NCBI RefSeq assembly: GCF_009363795.1
Contig: NZ_CP045420.1
Coordinates: 1,903,001-1,967,000, forward strand
Source: Palleronia sp. THAF1
GTDB taxonomy: Bacteria; Pseudomonadota; Alphaproteobacteria; Rhodobacterales; Rhodobacteraceae
Length of the DNA: 64,000 nt
Direction of reading: 5' to 3'
Shown here one piece after another: positions 1 to 10,904 of the stretch. Position 1 is the stretch's first letter, and every line of letters begins with the position of its first letter. The notes under the pieces were generated by a model, which did not search any database, was not told the origin of the DNA, and saw nothing but the letters and a program-made list of their open reading frames with translations. A program made the position numbers and the translations under genes.

Positions 1-311
1 CTGACGTCGAAGGAACTGTGCGTGCCGTCTGGATTGAGGGTTGTGATCGTCACGGGCGTATTGTCAGGATCTGCAAGCTCGATGCCGTACTCTACCCCAT
101 CGATCATCAGCCAGCCGCTGTCCGCATCGTTCCAGTCGTTCAACTGCGTAATCTGTGTGGAAGAATTACCCGATTCAGAATCGCTGTAGGTCGCGTTATC
201 GACGACACCCAGAATGTCCCCGCCGCCACCAGGCGTGGCCGTGTAGGTCCGAAATTCTCCGATTCCGGAAACCTCGATCAGGTCGGGGATCGGTGTATTG
301 TTCGCGGGCAT
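1..311 (-). CDS. Acidic repeat-poor N-terminal region, probable Hint-type secreted protein (partial)
   Basis: An open frame of 103 codons starts at ATG 309-311 on the minus strand and runs off the left edge without a stop. A GGAG Shine-Dalgarno sits 8 bases upstream and fixes the start. The visible protein begins MPANNTPIPDLIEV, has no Cys or signal peptide, and is rich in Asp, Asn, Thr and Gly (for example NDWNDADSGWLMIDGVEYG). That composition and the MIDGVEYG-type strand resemble the N-terminal half of the Hint-domain protein at 8513-9631, and such proteins in this family often leave by type I secretion. The C-terminal part is outside the window, so a Hint domain is only inferred. It lies downstream of the pyruvate dehydrogenase operon but has its own leader. 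Confidence 0.6.
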   Translation of the reverse strand, partial: MPANNTPIPDLIEVSGIGEFRTYTATPGGGGDILGVVDNATYSDSESGNSSTQITQLNDWNDADSGWLMIDGVEYGIELADPDNTPVTITTLNPDGTHSSFDV

Positions 312-348
312 GTCATTTGCTCCTGTCGCCTTGACAGGAAACCTGAAC

Positions 349-400
349 GCCAAACGCGGACCCTTTCGGACCCGCGTTGGCTATTTTCAAGACTATTATA
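349..400 (-). promoter_or_regulatory. TATAAT box and 5' leader hairpin of the left-edge gene
   Basis: A perfect TATAAT reads on the minus strand at 395-400. No convincing -35 lies 16-18 bases upstream. Starting about 14 bases downstream, 349-381 can fold in minus-strand RNA into a hairpin: arms GCCAACGCGGGUCC and GGGUCCGCGUUUGGC, two G-U wobbles, one bulged U, and a GAAA tetraloop. The plus-strand version has A-C mismatches, so the fold favours minus-strand RNA. No U tract follows, so it is a poor intrinsic terminator. It could be a 5' stabilising hairpin, or a processing site ending the upstream operon. Confidence 0.4.
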
Positions 401-442
401 AAGAAAACTGAAGTAAATTTCCCCTGCTTCAGGGACAGGCCT

Positions 443-2191
443 CTACTTCTTTTTCTTCTTCGGCGGGATCAGATCGGTGATCGTGCCTTCGAACATCTCG
501 GCCGCAAAGTTCACCGTCTCCGACAACGTCGGGTGCGGGTGGATCGTGTGGCCCAGATCGACCGCATCGGCCCCCATCTCAATGGCCAAAGCGACCTCTG
601 AAATCAGATCGCCTGCGTTGGTACCCACGATGGCACCGCCGATGACGCGGTCGTCTTCGGGATCGAAGATCAGCTTGGTGATTCCTTCCGACCGACCGTT
701 CGCCAAGGCCCGACCCGAAGCGGCCCAGGGAAACACGCCTTTTTCGATCTTCAGGCCCCGCTTCTTCGCCTCGCCTTCCGTGATGCCGACCCATGCGACT
801 TCCGGGTCGGTGTAGGCGACCGACGGGATCACGCGCGCATCGAACGCGCGCTTCTCACCCGCGCAAACCTCTGCCGCGACCTTGCCCTCATGCACGGCCT
901 TATGCGCCAGCATCGGCTGGCCGACCACGTCGCCAATGGCGAAGATGTGGTCCACGTTGGTGCGCTGCTGATGATCGACCTCGATAAAGCCGCGGTCGGT
1001 CACTTTCACGCCTGCCTTGTCGGCGGCGATCTTCGCGCCGTTGGGCGTGCGCCCCACGCTGACCAGCATTTTGTCGAAGCTCTCGGTCTCGGTGCTGCCG
1101 TCTTCGGCCTCGAACGTGACCTTGAGGCCCGACTTCTGCGCCTCGACGTTCGTCACCTTCGTCTTCAGCTTGATCGCCTTCAGGCGCCCTTCCATCCGCT
1201 TGTGCAACGGTTTCACGATATCCTTGTCGGCACCGGGCAGAATCTGGTCCATCATCTCGACGACCGTGACTTCGGCGCCCAGCGCCTCGTAAACCGTCGC
1301 CATTTCGAACCCGATGATGCCACCGCCAAGGACGAGCATCTTCTTCGGGATCGGATCCAGTTCCAGCGCACCGGTGCTATCCACCACGCGCTTGTCGTCA
1401 TGGGGTACGAACGGCAATTCCACCGGCTGTGAGCCTGCCGCGATGATGCACTGATCGAAGGTCACCGTCTTGGTGCCGTCGCCCGTGTCCACCTCGATCG
1501 AGTTGGCCCCCGTGAATTGGCCATACCCTTGCACGACCGTCACCTTGCGCTGCTTGGCCATGCCGGCCAGACCGCCGGTCAGCTTTTGGACCACGCCATC
1601 TTTCCAATGGCGCAGCTCAGCTTCCTTGATCTTCGGCTTGGAGAAGCTGATGCCGTGTTCTGACATTTCTTCCGTCTCGGTGATGACCTTCGCCGCATGC
1701 AACAGCGCCTTCGACGGGATACACCCGACGTTCAGACATACCCCGCCCAGAGACTCGTAGCGCTCGATCAGGATAACGGACTTGCCCAGATCGGCCGCGC
1801 GAAACGCCGCCGTATAGCCGCCGGGGCCAGACCCCAGAACAACCACCTCGGCATGGTGATCGCCCGATCCGGCTTTCGACCCATCAGCAGCCTTGGGTGC
1901 AGGCGTATTGTCCTTCTGTTCAGGCGCAGGAGCTTCGGATTTTGGCTCATCAGACGCATCCGCGGCTTCGACTACAAGGATCACGTCGCCTTCCTTGACC
2001 GAGTCGCCCTCTTTCACCTTTATTTCGACGACCTTGCCCGCATGGGACGACGGCACTTCCATCGTCGCCTTGTCGGACTCCAGCTCGATCAGCGGGTCTT
2101 CTTTCTCGATCATGTCACCGACCGAGACGAGCACGGCGATTACCGGAACATCCTGGAAATCACCGATATCGGGGACTTTCACATCAGCCAT
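443..2191 (-). CDS. lpdA: Dihydrolipoyl dehydrogenase (E3) with N-terminal lipoyl domain
   Basis: E3 of the pyruvate dehydrogenase complex: re-oxidises dihydrolipoamide with FAD and passes electrons to NAD+. The protein has 582 residues, about 110 more than a plain E3, because residues 1-75 form a lipoyl domain with the lipoylation Lys41 in ESDKATMEV. An Ala/Pro/Glu/Asp linker follows to about residue 112. Then come the FAD motif GSGPGG at 120-125, the redox disulphide Cys152/Cys157 in GGVCLNVGCIPSK, an NAD motif GGGIIG, and the C-terminal HPHPTLSE with the catalytic His-Glu pair. The tail ends in a run of lysines. It is the third gene of aceE-aceF-lpdA and starts 10 bases after aceF. The layout matches the Ralstonia/Neisseria type of complex. 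Confidence 0.97.
   Translation of the reverse strand: MADVKVPDIGDFQDVPVIAVLVSVGDMIEKEDPLIELESDKATMEVPSSHAGKVVEIKVKEGDSVKEGDVILVVEAADASDEPKSEAPAPEQKDNTPAPKAADGSKAGSGDHHAEVVVLGSGPGGYTAAFRAADLGKSVILIERYESLGGVCLNVGCIPSKALLHAAKVITETEEMSEHGISFSKPKIKEAELRHWKDGVVQKLTGGLAGMAKQRKVTVVQGYGQFTGANSIEVDTGDGTKTVTFDQCIIAAGSQPVELPFVPHDDKRVVDSTGALELDPIPKKMLVLGGGIIGFEMATVYEALGAEVTVVEMMDQILPGADKDIVKPLHKRMEGRLKAIKLKTKVTNVEAQKSGLKVTFEAEDGSTETESFDKMLVSVGRTPNGAKIAADKAGVKVTDRGFIEVDHQQRTNVDHIFAIGDVVGQPMLAHKAVHEGKVAAEVCAGEKRAFDARVIPSVAYTDPEVAWVGITEGEAKKRGLKIEKGVFPWAASGRALANGRSEGITKLIFDPEDDRVIGGAIVGTNAGDLISEVALAIEMGADAVDLGHTIHPHPTLSETVNFAAEMFEGTITDLIPPKKKKK
2052..2111 (-). repeat. Lipoyl-domain DNA segment shared with aceF, copy 1
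   Basis: These 60 bases of lpdA match 3391-3450 in aceF at 58 of 60 positions, without gaps. They encode the residues around the lipoylated Lys41. The flanking lipoyl-domain sequence is clearly more diverged. Confidence 0.9.
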
Positions 2192-2201
2192 GTCAGCCCC
2201 C

Positions 2202-3533
2202 TTACAGCATCAGCCGGCGCACGTCGCCGAGCAGGTATTTCAAGTGCGCGGCAAACTTCGCCGCCAAAGCGCCGTCGACGGCACGGTGGTCGTAGGACAA
2301 GCTCATCGGCAGCATGTTCTTCGGCTCAAACTCGGACCCGTTCCACACGGGCGTCATCGCAGAGCGCGTCAGGCCTAGGATCGCCACCTCGGGTGCGTTG
2401 ACGATGGGGGTAAAGCTGGTGCCCCCGATGCCGCCAAGGCTGGAGATCGTGAACGTCGCGCCCTTCATGTCGTCGCCCTTCAGCTTGCCGTCACGCGCGG
2501 CAGAGGACAGCTCCATCAGATCGCGGCTGATCTGTTCAATTCCCTTGCGGTCGGCGTCCTTGATGACCGGGACCATCAGCCCGTTCGGCGTGTCGGCCGC
2601 GAATCCGATGTTGTAGAAATCTTTCTTGATCAGCTTGTCGCCGTCGGAATGCAGGCTGGAGTTGAACTGCCAGTGCTTGCGCAGGGCCGAAACGCTGGCC
2701 TTGATGACGAAGGACAGCAGCGTAACGCGGTAGCCTTCTTCCTTCGCCGCCGTGTCCAATTCCTTGCGATACTTATCCAGCTCGGTGATGTCGGCGCTCT
2801 CGTTGTGCGTGACATGCGGGATATTCAGCCAGGAGCGGTGCAGCGCGGGGCCGGACAGCTTCTGGATACGGGTCATCTCGACCTCTTCCACCGGGCCGAA
2901 CTTCGAGAAGTCGACCGCCGGGATCGGCGGGATGCCCATGCCACCCTGTGCGGCCTGACCGCCGGACTGAGCGGGGGCGCTGGAGGCAAGTGCTTTCTCG
3001 ACGTCCTCACGCAGGATACGACCCTTGCGACCCGATCCGTTGATCTGGCGCAAGTCCACGTCGACCCGACGCGCAAAGGCCCGCACCGAGGGCGAGGCGT
3101 GGAAGCTGGAAGAGCCGGTGTCGACCACGGCGTTCGTATTCGATGACGGCGCTTGGCTGGAAGAGCCGGAATAGGCCGCATTGCCGGTCGGTTCGGCGTC
3201 GTCCTCTTGCGCTTTTTCCTTCGGCGCATCGTCGGACTTCGCTTCGGGCTCGATTTCCTCTTTCTCGTCCGATCCGCCGTCGTCGCCGGATCCACCCGCA
3301 TCGTCTTCGAGGATCAGGATAACGGTCCCTTCGGCGCAGCTGTCGCCTTCCTTCAGCTTCACTTCCTTGACCGTCCCGGCGTGGCTTGATGGCACTTCCA
3401 TCGTCGCCTTGTCGGACTCCAACTCGATCAGCGGGTCTTCCTTCTCGATCTTGTCACCGGCACTGACGAGCACCGCCACCACGGGAACATCGTCGAAATC
3501 ACCGATATCGGGCACCTTAACTTCGGTCGTCAT
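2202..3533 (-). CDS. aceF: Pyruvate dehydrogenase E2, dihydrolipoamide acetyltransferase
   Basis: Core of the pyruvate dehydrogenase complex; transfers the acetyl group from lipoamide to CoA. The 443 residues comprise one lipoyl domain (1-76, lipoyl Lys42), an acidic Asp/Glu/Ser linker (about 77-145), a peripheral-subunit-binding domain (about 146-185, SPSVRAFARRVDVDLRQING), a second flexible linker, and the catalytic domain ending with SYDHRAVDGA, whose HRAVD is the HxxxD active-site motif. E. coli AceF carries three lipoyl domains, so one is at the short end. It lies 30 bases after aceE and 10 before lpdA, so co-transcription is very likely. A plain 2-oxoglutarate dehydrogenase E2 is unlikely because of the neighbouring aceE. 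Confidence 0.96.
   Translation of the reverse strand: MTTEVKVPDIGDFDDVPVVAVLVSAGDKIEKEDPLIELESDKATMEVPSSHAGTVKEVKLKEGDSCAEGTVILILEDDAGGSGDDGGSDEKEEIEPEAKSDDAPKEKAQEDDAEPTGNAAYSGSSSQAPSSNTNAVVDTGSSSFHASPSVRAFARRVDVDLRQINGSGRKGRILREDVEKALASSAPAQSGGQAAQGGMGIPPIPAVDFSKFGPVEEVEMTRIQKLSGPALHRSWLNIPHVTHNESADITELDKYRKELDTAAKEEGYRVTLLSFVIKASVSALRKHWQFNSSLHSDGDKLIKKDFYNIGFAADTPNGLMVPVIKDADRKGIEQISRDLMELSSAARDGKLKGDDMKGATFTISSLGGIGGTSFTPIVNAPEVAILGLTRSAMTPVWNGSEFEPKNMLPMSLSYDHRAVDGALAAKFAAHLKYLLGDVRRLML
3391..3450 (-). repeat. Lipoyl-domain DNA segment shared with lpdA, copy 2
   Basis: Partner of 2052-2111; two mismatches in 60 bases. Encodes the stretch around lipoyl Lys42 of AceF. Confidence 0.9.
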
Positions 3534-3563
3534 CTTGTTCTTCTCCCTCGTTCTTTTGCCCGA

Positions 3564-6218
<2,655 letters not shown>

Positions 6219-6511
6219 CTCAAGCTCCTCCCTTGCGGGACGGGTCCGACTGCGCGCGGTTTTCCCGTCATATTATCGATCACCTTAGCGCCTACTTCGC
6301 GACAAGCCAGAGCAGTAGATACGCTTCGCGAAATGCAGCCATGCGATTTCCGCATGTCACCTTCGAAAAACGCATAGCAAAGCAATACCCTTGCGCGAAC
6401 AATGTCTTGAAGGACACGGACGTGCGCGCAAGATCGTGTCGCGTGCACCCACCCTTTCCCCGCACGCCTCGACTCGCTAATCGGGTCGCGATCAGCAATG
6501 AAGGCGGCCCA

Positions 6512-7099
6512 ATGCGCAGCGCATCCATCACCCGCAAGACGAACGAGACCGACATCACCGTCATGGTCGACCTCGACGGCACCGGCAGGTCAGAGATCGA
6601 GACCGGCATCGGCTTCTTCGACCACATGCTCGACCAGTTGTCGCGGCATTCGCTGGTCGACATGCACATCCGCGCCAAGGGCGACCTGCACATCGACGAC
6701 CACCACACGGTCGAGGATACGGGCATCGCCATCGGCCAAGCCCTGCGCGAAGCCTTGGGCGAAAAGCGCGGGATCGCACGCTACGGCCAATGTGCGCTGC
6801 CCATGGATGACACGCTGGTGAATACCGCGCTCGACCTGTCGGGCCGGCCGTGGCTCGCGTGGAACGTGCCGATGACCGCCTCCCAGATCGGCACCTTCGA
6901 CACAGAGCTGGTGCGCGAGTTCTTCCAAGCCTTGTCCACACACGGCGGCGTCACGCTGCACGTGGACCTGATCCGGGGCCTGAACAGCCACCACATCGCG
7001 GAAGCCGCATTCAAATCGGTCGCCCGTGCCCTGCGCATGGCGGTCGAACAGGACCCCCGAAAGGGCCACGCAGTACCGTCGACCAAAGGCACGCTTTAG
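6512..7099 (+). CDS. hisB: Imidazoleglycerol-phosphate dehydratase
   Basis: Sixth step of histidine synthesis: dehydrates imidazoleglycerol phosphate to imidazoleacetol phosphate in the cytoplasm. The 195 residues are the monofunctional form, without the phosphatase domain of E. coli HisB. Mn-binding motifs are clear: [19 protein letters not shown]-type [10 protein letters not shown], and [14 protein letters not shown] near the C-terminus. An upstream in-frame extension to 6233 is possible, but the ATG at 6512 gives the usual N-terminus ([15 protein letters not shown]) and has AAGG at 6501-6504. The 293 bases before it, shared with aceE, hold no other gene. hisH follows after 44 bases. Confidence 0.96.
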   Translation: MRSASITRKTNETDITVMVDLDGTGRSEIETGIGFFDHMLDQLSRHSLVDMHIRAKGDLHIDDHHTVEDTGIAIGQALREALGEKRGIARYGQCALPMDDTLVNTALDLSGRPWLAWNVPMTASQIGTFDTELVREFFQALSTHGGVTLHVDLIRGLNSHHIAEAAFKSVARALRMAVEQDPRKGHAVPSTKGTL

Positions 7100-7100
7100 G

Positions 7101-7125
7101 CTTCTTTGTTTTCTGAAATACTCAC
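7101..7125 (-). repeat. GTATTT/AAAGAAG intergenic element, copy C
   Basis: Read on the minus strand this is GTGAGTATTTCAG followed by AAAACAAAGAAG. It matches the intergenic elements at 15109, 47801 and 60047 in the GTATTT core and the A-rich end. It lies between hisB and hisH, beside a small GGCC-GAA-GGCC hairpin at 7126-7136. Confidence 0.55.
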
Positions 7126-7143
7126 GGCCGAAGGCCCGCCCAT

Positions 7144-7779
7144 ATGACCACCGTCCTGATCGATACCGACAGCGGCAATCTGCACTCTGCCGAAAAAGCC
7201 TTTCAACGCATGTCGCGTGAAGGCAGCGGAGAGCCTGTCGTCGTCACATCCGACCCCGACACCGTGCGCCGCGCGGAACGTATCGTCCTGCCCGGAGACG
7301 GTGCCTTCCCCGCCTGCGCCGACGCCCTGATGCGCGACCGTGCCGCACTGCACGAGGCGCTGCTGGAAGCAGTCGAGACCCGCGCTGTGCCCTTCCTTGG
7401 CATCTGCGTCGGAATGCAGCTTATGGCGCGCGAAGGATACGAGTACCGCTCAACAGAAGGCCTGAACTGGATCGACGGTGCCGTTTGCGCCATCCCAGCC
7501 AATGGCCGCAAGGTCCCACACATGGGCTGGAACGATCTGGTCATCGACCGCCCCCACCCTGTGCTCGACGGCATCGCAACAGGCGATCACGCCTACTTCG
7601 TCCACTCCTACCACATGGATCTGGATACCCTCGACCAGCGCCTCGCGCACTGCGACTACGGCGCAGAGATCACCGCAATCGTCGCACGCGACAACCGCAT
7701 CGGCACCCAATTCCACCCCGAAAAGAGCCAGTCCACCGGCCTGCGGCTCATCGCCAACTTCCTGTCCTGGCGGCCTTGA
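7144..7779 (+). CDS. hisH: Imidazole glycerol phosphate synthase, glutaminase subunit
   Basis: Class I glutamine amidotransferase that supplies ammonia to HisF in histidine synthesis. The 211 residues include the nucleophile Cys88 in GICVGMQLM and the His-Glu pair in QFHPEKSQ near the C-terminus; the N-terminal DTDSGNLHSAEKAF is a typical HisH strand and helix. It follows hisB by 44 bases. The partner genes hisA and hisF, which often come next, are absent here: an A-type Fe-S carrier follows instead. Confidence 0.96.
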   Translation: MTTVLIDTDSGNLHSAEKAFQRMSREGSGEPVVVTSDPDTVRRAERIVLPGDGAFPACADALMRDRAALHEALLEAVETRAVPFLGICVGMQLMAREGYEYRSTEGLNWIDGAVCAIPANGRKVPHMGWNDLVIDRPHPVLDGIATGDHAYFVHSYHMDLDTLDQRLAHCDYGAEITAIVARDNRIGTQFHPEKSQSTGLRLIANFLSWRP

Positions 7780-7829
7780 GCCGACGCGCCGTCCACCTTA
7801 CGTTGAAGGCACCTGACAGGAGAGTCCCG

Positions 7830-8207
7830 ATGTTCGCCATTCCCGGCAAACAGGCCGTGACCATCACGCCCGCCGCCACACGCCAGATCCTCAAGCTGAT
7901 GAACGCCAAGGGCCACAAGGGCCTGCGCATCGGCGTGAAGAAGGGCGGCTGCGCCGGCATGGAATACACCATGGACTACGTGGATGAGGTCGCCGACCAC
8001 GATGAAGTCGTCGAGCAAGACGGCGCACGGGTGATGATCGCGCCCATGGCACAGATGTTCCTCTTCGGCACGGAAATCGACTATGAGACCAGCCTGCTGG
8101 AATCGGCCTTCAAGTTCCGCAACCCCAACGTCGAAGACGCGTGCGGCTGCGGTGAGTCGATCAAGTTCAAGGACGTGGCCGAGCTGAGCGCCGAACGTGA
8201 ACTCTAA
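7830..8207 (+). CDS. A-type iron-sulfur carrier protein (IscA/SufA family)
   Basis: Carrier of Fe-S clusters or iron in cluster assembly. The 125-residue protein has the three conserved cysteines of the family: Cys41 in KKGGCAGMEY and Cys105/Cys107 in DACGCGES. The start at ATG 7830 is set by AGGAGAG ending five bases upstream; the frame is open further back but without a comparable site. It is 50 bases after hisH and may be co-transcribed. A second family member with an ErpA-like sequence is at 17821. This one has the extended KKGGCAG-type strand seen in SufA-like members, but I cannot assign it to sufA or iscA with confidence. Confidence 0.9.
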   Translation: MFAIPGKQAVTITPAATRQILKLMNAKGHKGLRIGVKKGGCAGMEYTMDYVDEVADHDEVVEQDGARVMIAPMAQMFLFGTEIDYETSLLESAFKFRNPNVEDACGCGESIKFKDVAELSAEREL

Positions 8208-8362
8208 GGCCTAAAGCCATTTCACATCGCAGGATTGCAGCACGTGCACAGTGCCAATGCGGCGATTCGCAAAACAATTATTGCGTAATGCGTCGATTGT
8301 TTCCCATCCCTAACGCGATCTTGAGCGCCGCGTCCAATCCTATGCCCGGCAATTCATCAAAA

Positions 8363-8433
8363 GGCGCGATTGCGGCAAAAACCTGTCGCTGACGTAGAGT
8401 AAGTTTTCCTCCCGGTTGGCGCGATTGTGGCAA
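8363..8433 (+). repeat. Two 16-base direct repeats upstream of the Hint gene
   Basis: GGCGCGATTGCGGCAA at 8363-8378 recurs as GGCGCGATTGTGGCAA at 8418-8433, one mismatch, 55 bases apart. The second copy with its preceding TT (8416-8433) also has GG-N10-GC spacing like a sigma-54 -24/-12 element, although the -12 half is TGGCA rather than TTGCA. The 305-base gap 8208-8512 holds no open gene that I can support. Apart from these repeats and the pair at 8455-8488 I see nothing in it. Confidence 0.55.
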
Positions 8434-8454
8434 TCTATATTATGATTCTATCAA

Positions 8455-8488
8455 CCCTAGGTGGTGCCAGGCTACCCCTAGGCGGTGC
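8455..8488 (+). promoter_or_regulatory. Two 13-base operator-like repeats, 21-base phase
   Basis: CCCTAGGTGGTGC at 8455-8467 and CCCTAGGCGGTGC at 8476-8488 differ by one base and are 21 bases apart, two helical turns. Each holds the palindrome CCTAGG. The pair ends 24 bases before the start codon of the Hint gene and overlaps a weak GTG alternative start. Helical phasing suggests a dimeric or cooperative DNA-binding protein. The two CCTAGG cores could also pair in RNA as a 6-bp stem. Confidence 0.55.
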
Positions 8489-8512
8489 GTGACCAACGCG
8501 GGAGTTTTAAAG

Positions 8513-9631
8513 ATGCCCTTCACATTCGGAATTCTCGACCCGAGCAACTACGGCGATCCCAACGGCATTTTCGCGGATGACACCGGGACGGACGGCAATG
8601 TCGGTGATACCTTCACAATCCTCGATTACGACTACACGAAGGCCACGACCGAAGGCTTCCCGGATGACGGCGGCTCTGACCTGACCGAACCCGTCACGAT
8701 CAACGGAACGACCTACCAGGCCGGTGACGAGCTTGAGGCCAATTACGAGGTCATCTTCATCGATCAGGCAACCGGACTGTATCACCGCGTCACGGCAATC
8801 CAGATCGACAACAGTGACGAACCAGTCGGCATCGTCATTTCGCCGGGCTGGGATATCACGACTGGTGAATTTGTCCCGAATTCCCTGCCCGACCCCGGAA
8901 CCACCCTGACCGCAATCGACGGCGACGATCTGGATGGCACGCCTAACATCGGTCAGTTCGCAACGGACAACAATTACGTCGGCATCGAAGGCAACGACGC
9001 TGAGCTGAACGACAGCAACGGCGTGCCGATCTGTTTCGGTTCGGACGTTGCGATCTTCACCAGCACCGGCAGCAAACCTGCGGGAGAAATCTGTGTCGGA
9101 GACCGCGTGCATACGCTGGATCACGGCTTCCAGCCGGTTCAATGGGTCGGGCGGATCACGCTGGAATCAGAGGAACTGACCCGCAAACCACAGCACCGCC
9201 CGATCCGCATCAAGGAAGGTGCGCTGGGCCACGGGCTTCCGATGCGTGACATGCTGCTGTCGCCACAGCACCGGGTCATGGTGTCATCTGTCATTGCAGA
9301 GCGCATGTTCGGTGCAACAGAAGTTCTTGTGGCGGCCAAACACCTGTTGTCCCTGCCGGGCGTCGAAGTGGCCACGGATGTGACGCAGATCACCTACGTC
9401 CACTTCCTGTGCCGCGGGCATGAGATCCTGATGGCAGAGGGTTGTCTTGCTGAAACGCTGTTCTGGGGAAGCGAGGCGCAGAAATCGCTGTCCAGCGCCG
9501 CGCAGACGGAAATCATGTCCCTGATGCAACCCCCAACCGAGCCTGCGCGCACGATCGCTCGTGGTCGTCGGGGCAAGCGGCTGGCGGAACGCCACGCGCA
9601 GAACGAGCACCACGCCCTCGCAAAGGCCTGA
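8513..9631 (+). CDS. Hint (hedgehog/intein) domain protein
   Basis: The 372-residue protein has an acidic N-terminal half (residues 1-165, rich in Asp, Gly and Thr, no signal peptide) and a Hint domain beginning about residue 172 with CFGSDVAIFTSTGSK, where the Cys is the expected self-cleavage nucleophile. It continues with GDRVHTLDHGFQPVQWVGR and MLLSPQHRVMV; the final 50 residues are Arg-rich. Roseobacter-type Hint proteins are usually extracellular, and the domain may cleave or cross-link the N-terminal part; that role is inferred. ATG 8513 is preferred over GTG 8489 because GGGAG lies 8 bases before it. It has a private control region and an intrinsic terminator, so it is probably monocistronic. 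Confidence 0.85.
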   Translation: MPFTFGILDPSNYGDPNGIFADDTGTDGNVGDTFTILDYDYTKATTEGFPDDGGSDLTEPVTINGTTYQAGDELEANYEVIFIDQATGLYHRVTAIQIDNSDEPVGIVISPGWDITTGEFVPNSLPDPGTTLTAIDGDDLDGTPNIGQFATDNNYVGIEGNDAELNDSNGVPICFGSDVAIFTSTGSKPAGEICVGDRVHTLDHGFQPVQWVGRITLESEELTRKPQHRPIRIKEGALGHGLPMRDMLLSPQHRVMVSSVIAERMFGATEVLVAAKHLLSLPGVEVATDVTQITYVHFLCRGHEILMAEGCLAETLFWGSEAQKSLSSAAQTEIMSLMQPPTEPARTIARGRRGKRLAERHAQNEHHALAKA

Positions 9632-9650
9632 TCTACGTTCCGAGCTAAAC

Positions 9651-9685
9651 AATGGCCGCATCCCCCAAGGATCAGCGGCCATTTT
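9651..9685 (+). terminator. Intrinsic terminator of the Hint gene
   Basis: Nine-base arms AATGGCCGC (9651-9659) and GCGGCCATT (9675-9683) pair perfectly around a 15-base loop, followed by TTTT. Confidence 0.85.
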
Positions 9686-9710
9686 TCACGGAGTTCGGGG
9701 GAGTTCTGCG

Positions 9711-10844
9711 CTATTCAGCCGCCGCGACGTCTGATGCTTCCTGCGCGTCGATCTCTGCCGCCCGCTTCTCGACCTGTTCGACGATGTGATCCACCATCTC
9801 TTCGTTCGACAGCTTGTGGCTTTGCTTGCCAGCCAGATACACCATGCCAGACCCTGCGCCACCGCCGGTGAAGCCAACGTCGGTCATCAATGCTTCACCT
9901 GGGCCGTTCACGACGCAGCCGATGATCGACAGGCTCATGGGCGTCTTGATGTGGGCCAGCCGGTCTTCCAGCACCTCGACCGTCTTGATCACGTCGAAGC
10001 CCTGCCGTGCGCAGGAGGGGCAGGAGATGATGTTCACACCCCGATGCCGCAGGCCCAGCGACTTCAGGATCTCGTAGCCCACGCGCACCTCTTCCACCGG
10101 GTCGGCGGATAGTGACACGCGCAAGGTATCCCCGATGCCCATCCACAGCAGGTTGCCCAATCCTATGGCCGACTTGACCGTGCCCGCGTTCAGCGATCCG
10201 GCCTCGGTGATGCCAAGGTGGATTGGAGCGTCAGTGGCTTCGGCGATGCCCTGATAGGCCGCCGCCGACAGGAACACGTCGGACGCTTTCACGCTGATCT
10301 TGAACTCGTGGAAGTCGTTGTCTTGCAGGATCTTGATGTGATCCAAGCCGCTTTCGACCATCGCGTCGGGGCATGGCTCTCCGTATTTCTCCAGAAGATC
10401 GCGCTCCAGCGAGCCTGCGTTCACCCCGATGCGGATAGAGCAGCCGTGGTCCTTAGCGGCCTTGATGACCTCTTTCACTCGCTTTTCGTCGCCGATGTTG
10501 CCGGGGTTGATGCGAAGGCACCCTGCCCCCGCCTCTGCCGCCTCGATCGCGCGTTTGTAGTGGAAATGGATGTCGGCCACGATGGGCACCGGGCTTTCGC
10601 GCACGACCTCTTTCAACGCCGCCGTCGACGCTTGATCCGGGCAGGACACACGCACGATATCGGCCCCCGCTTCGGCGCAGTCCAGAACCTGCTTGATGGT
10701 CGCTTTCGCGTCGCCCGAGTCAGTGTTGGTCATCGTCTGCACCGCGATGGGCGCGTCGCCGCCCACGGGCACGTTGCCAACCATAATCTGGCGCGACTTG
10801 CGGCGGTAGATGTTCTTCCAAGGGCGGACGTGGTTCAGCGACAT
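9711..10844 (-). CDS. ispG: 4-hydroxy-3-methylbut-2-enyl diphosphate synthase
   Basis: Penultimate enzyme of the non-mevalonate isoprenoid pathway; a [4Fe-4S] enzyme that reduces MEcPP to HMBPP. The 377-residue form has the TIM-barrel N-terminus ([20 protein letters not shown]) and the C-terminal cluster cysteines in [12 protein letters not shown] and [12 protein letters not shown]. The start at 10844 ([12 protein letters not shown]) is chosen because a GGAG lies 7 bases upstream; an 18-residue extension to 10898 has no such site. It lies 60 bases downstream of the RodZ-like gene, same strand, as in many proteobacteria. Its Fe-S cluster would need the A-type carriers encoded nearby. Confidence 0.97.
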   Translation of the reverse strand: MSLNHVRPWKNIYRRKSRQIMVGNVPVGGDAPIAVQTMTNTDSGDAKATIKQVLDCAEAGADIVRVSCPDQASTAALKEVVRESPVPIVADIHFHYKRAIEAAEAGAGCLRINPGNIGDEKRVKEVIKAAKDHGCSIRIGVNAGSLERDLLEKYGEPCPDAMVESGLDHIKILQDNDFHEFKISVKASDVFLSAAAYQGIAEATDAPIHLGITEAGSLNAGTVKSAIGLGNLLWMGIGDTLRVSLSADPVEEVRVGYEILKSLGLRHRGVNIISCPSCARQGFDVIKTVEVLEDRLAHIKTPMSLSIIGCVVNGPGEALMTDVGFTGGGAGSGMVYLAGKQSHKLSNEEMVDHIVEQVEKRAAEIDAQEASDVAAAE

Positions 10845-10904
10845 GGGATGCTCCGATAGGCTTAAGCGATACCTAAGCCTTACGGAACGCCCTGCCAACC
10901 ACAG

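Noticed and set aside
8416-8433. Firm call of a sigma-54 promoter
   Set aside because: GG-N10-GC spacing is right, but the -12 half is TGGCA and the motif is part of a repeat; kept only as a possibility.
8489-8512. GTG start at 8489 for the Hint gene
   Set aside because: It overlaps the operator-like repeat and lacks a ribosome site; ATG 8513 has GGGAG at the right distance.
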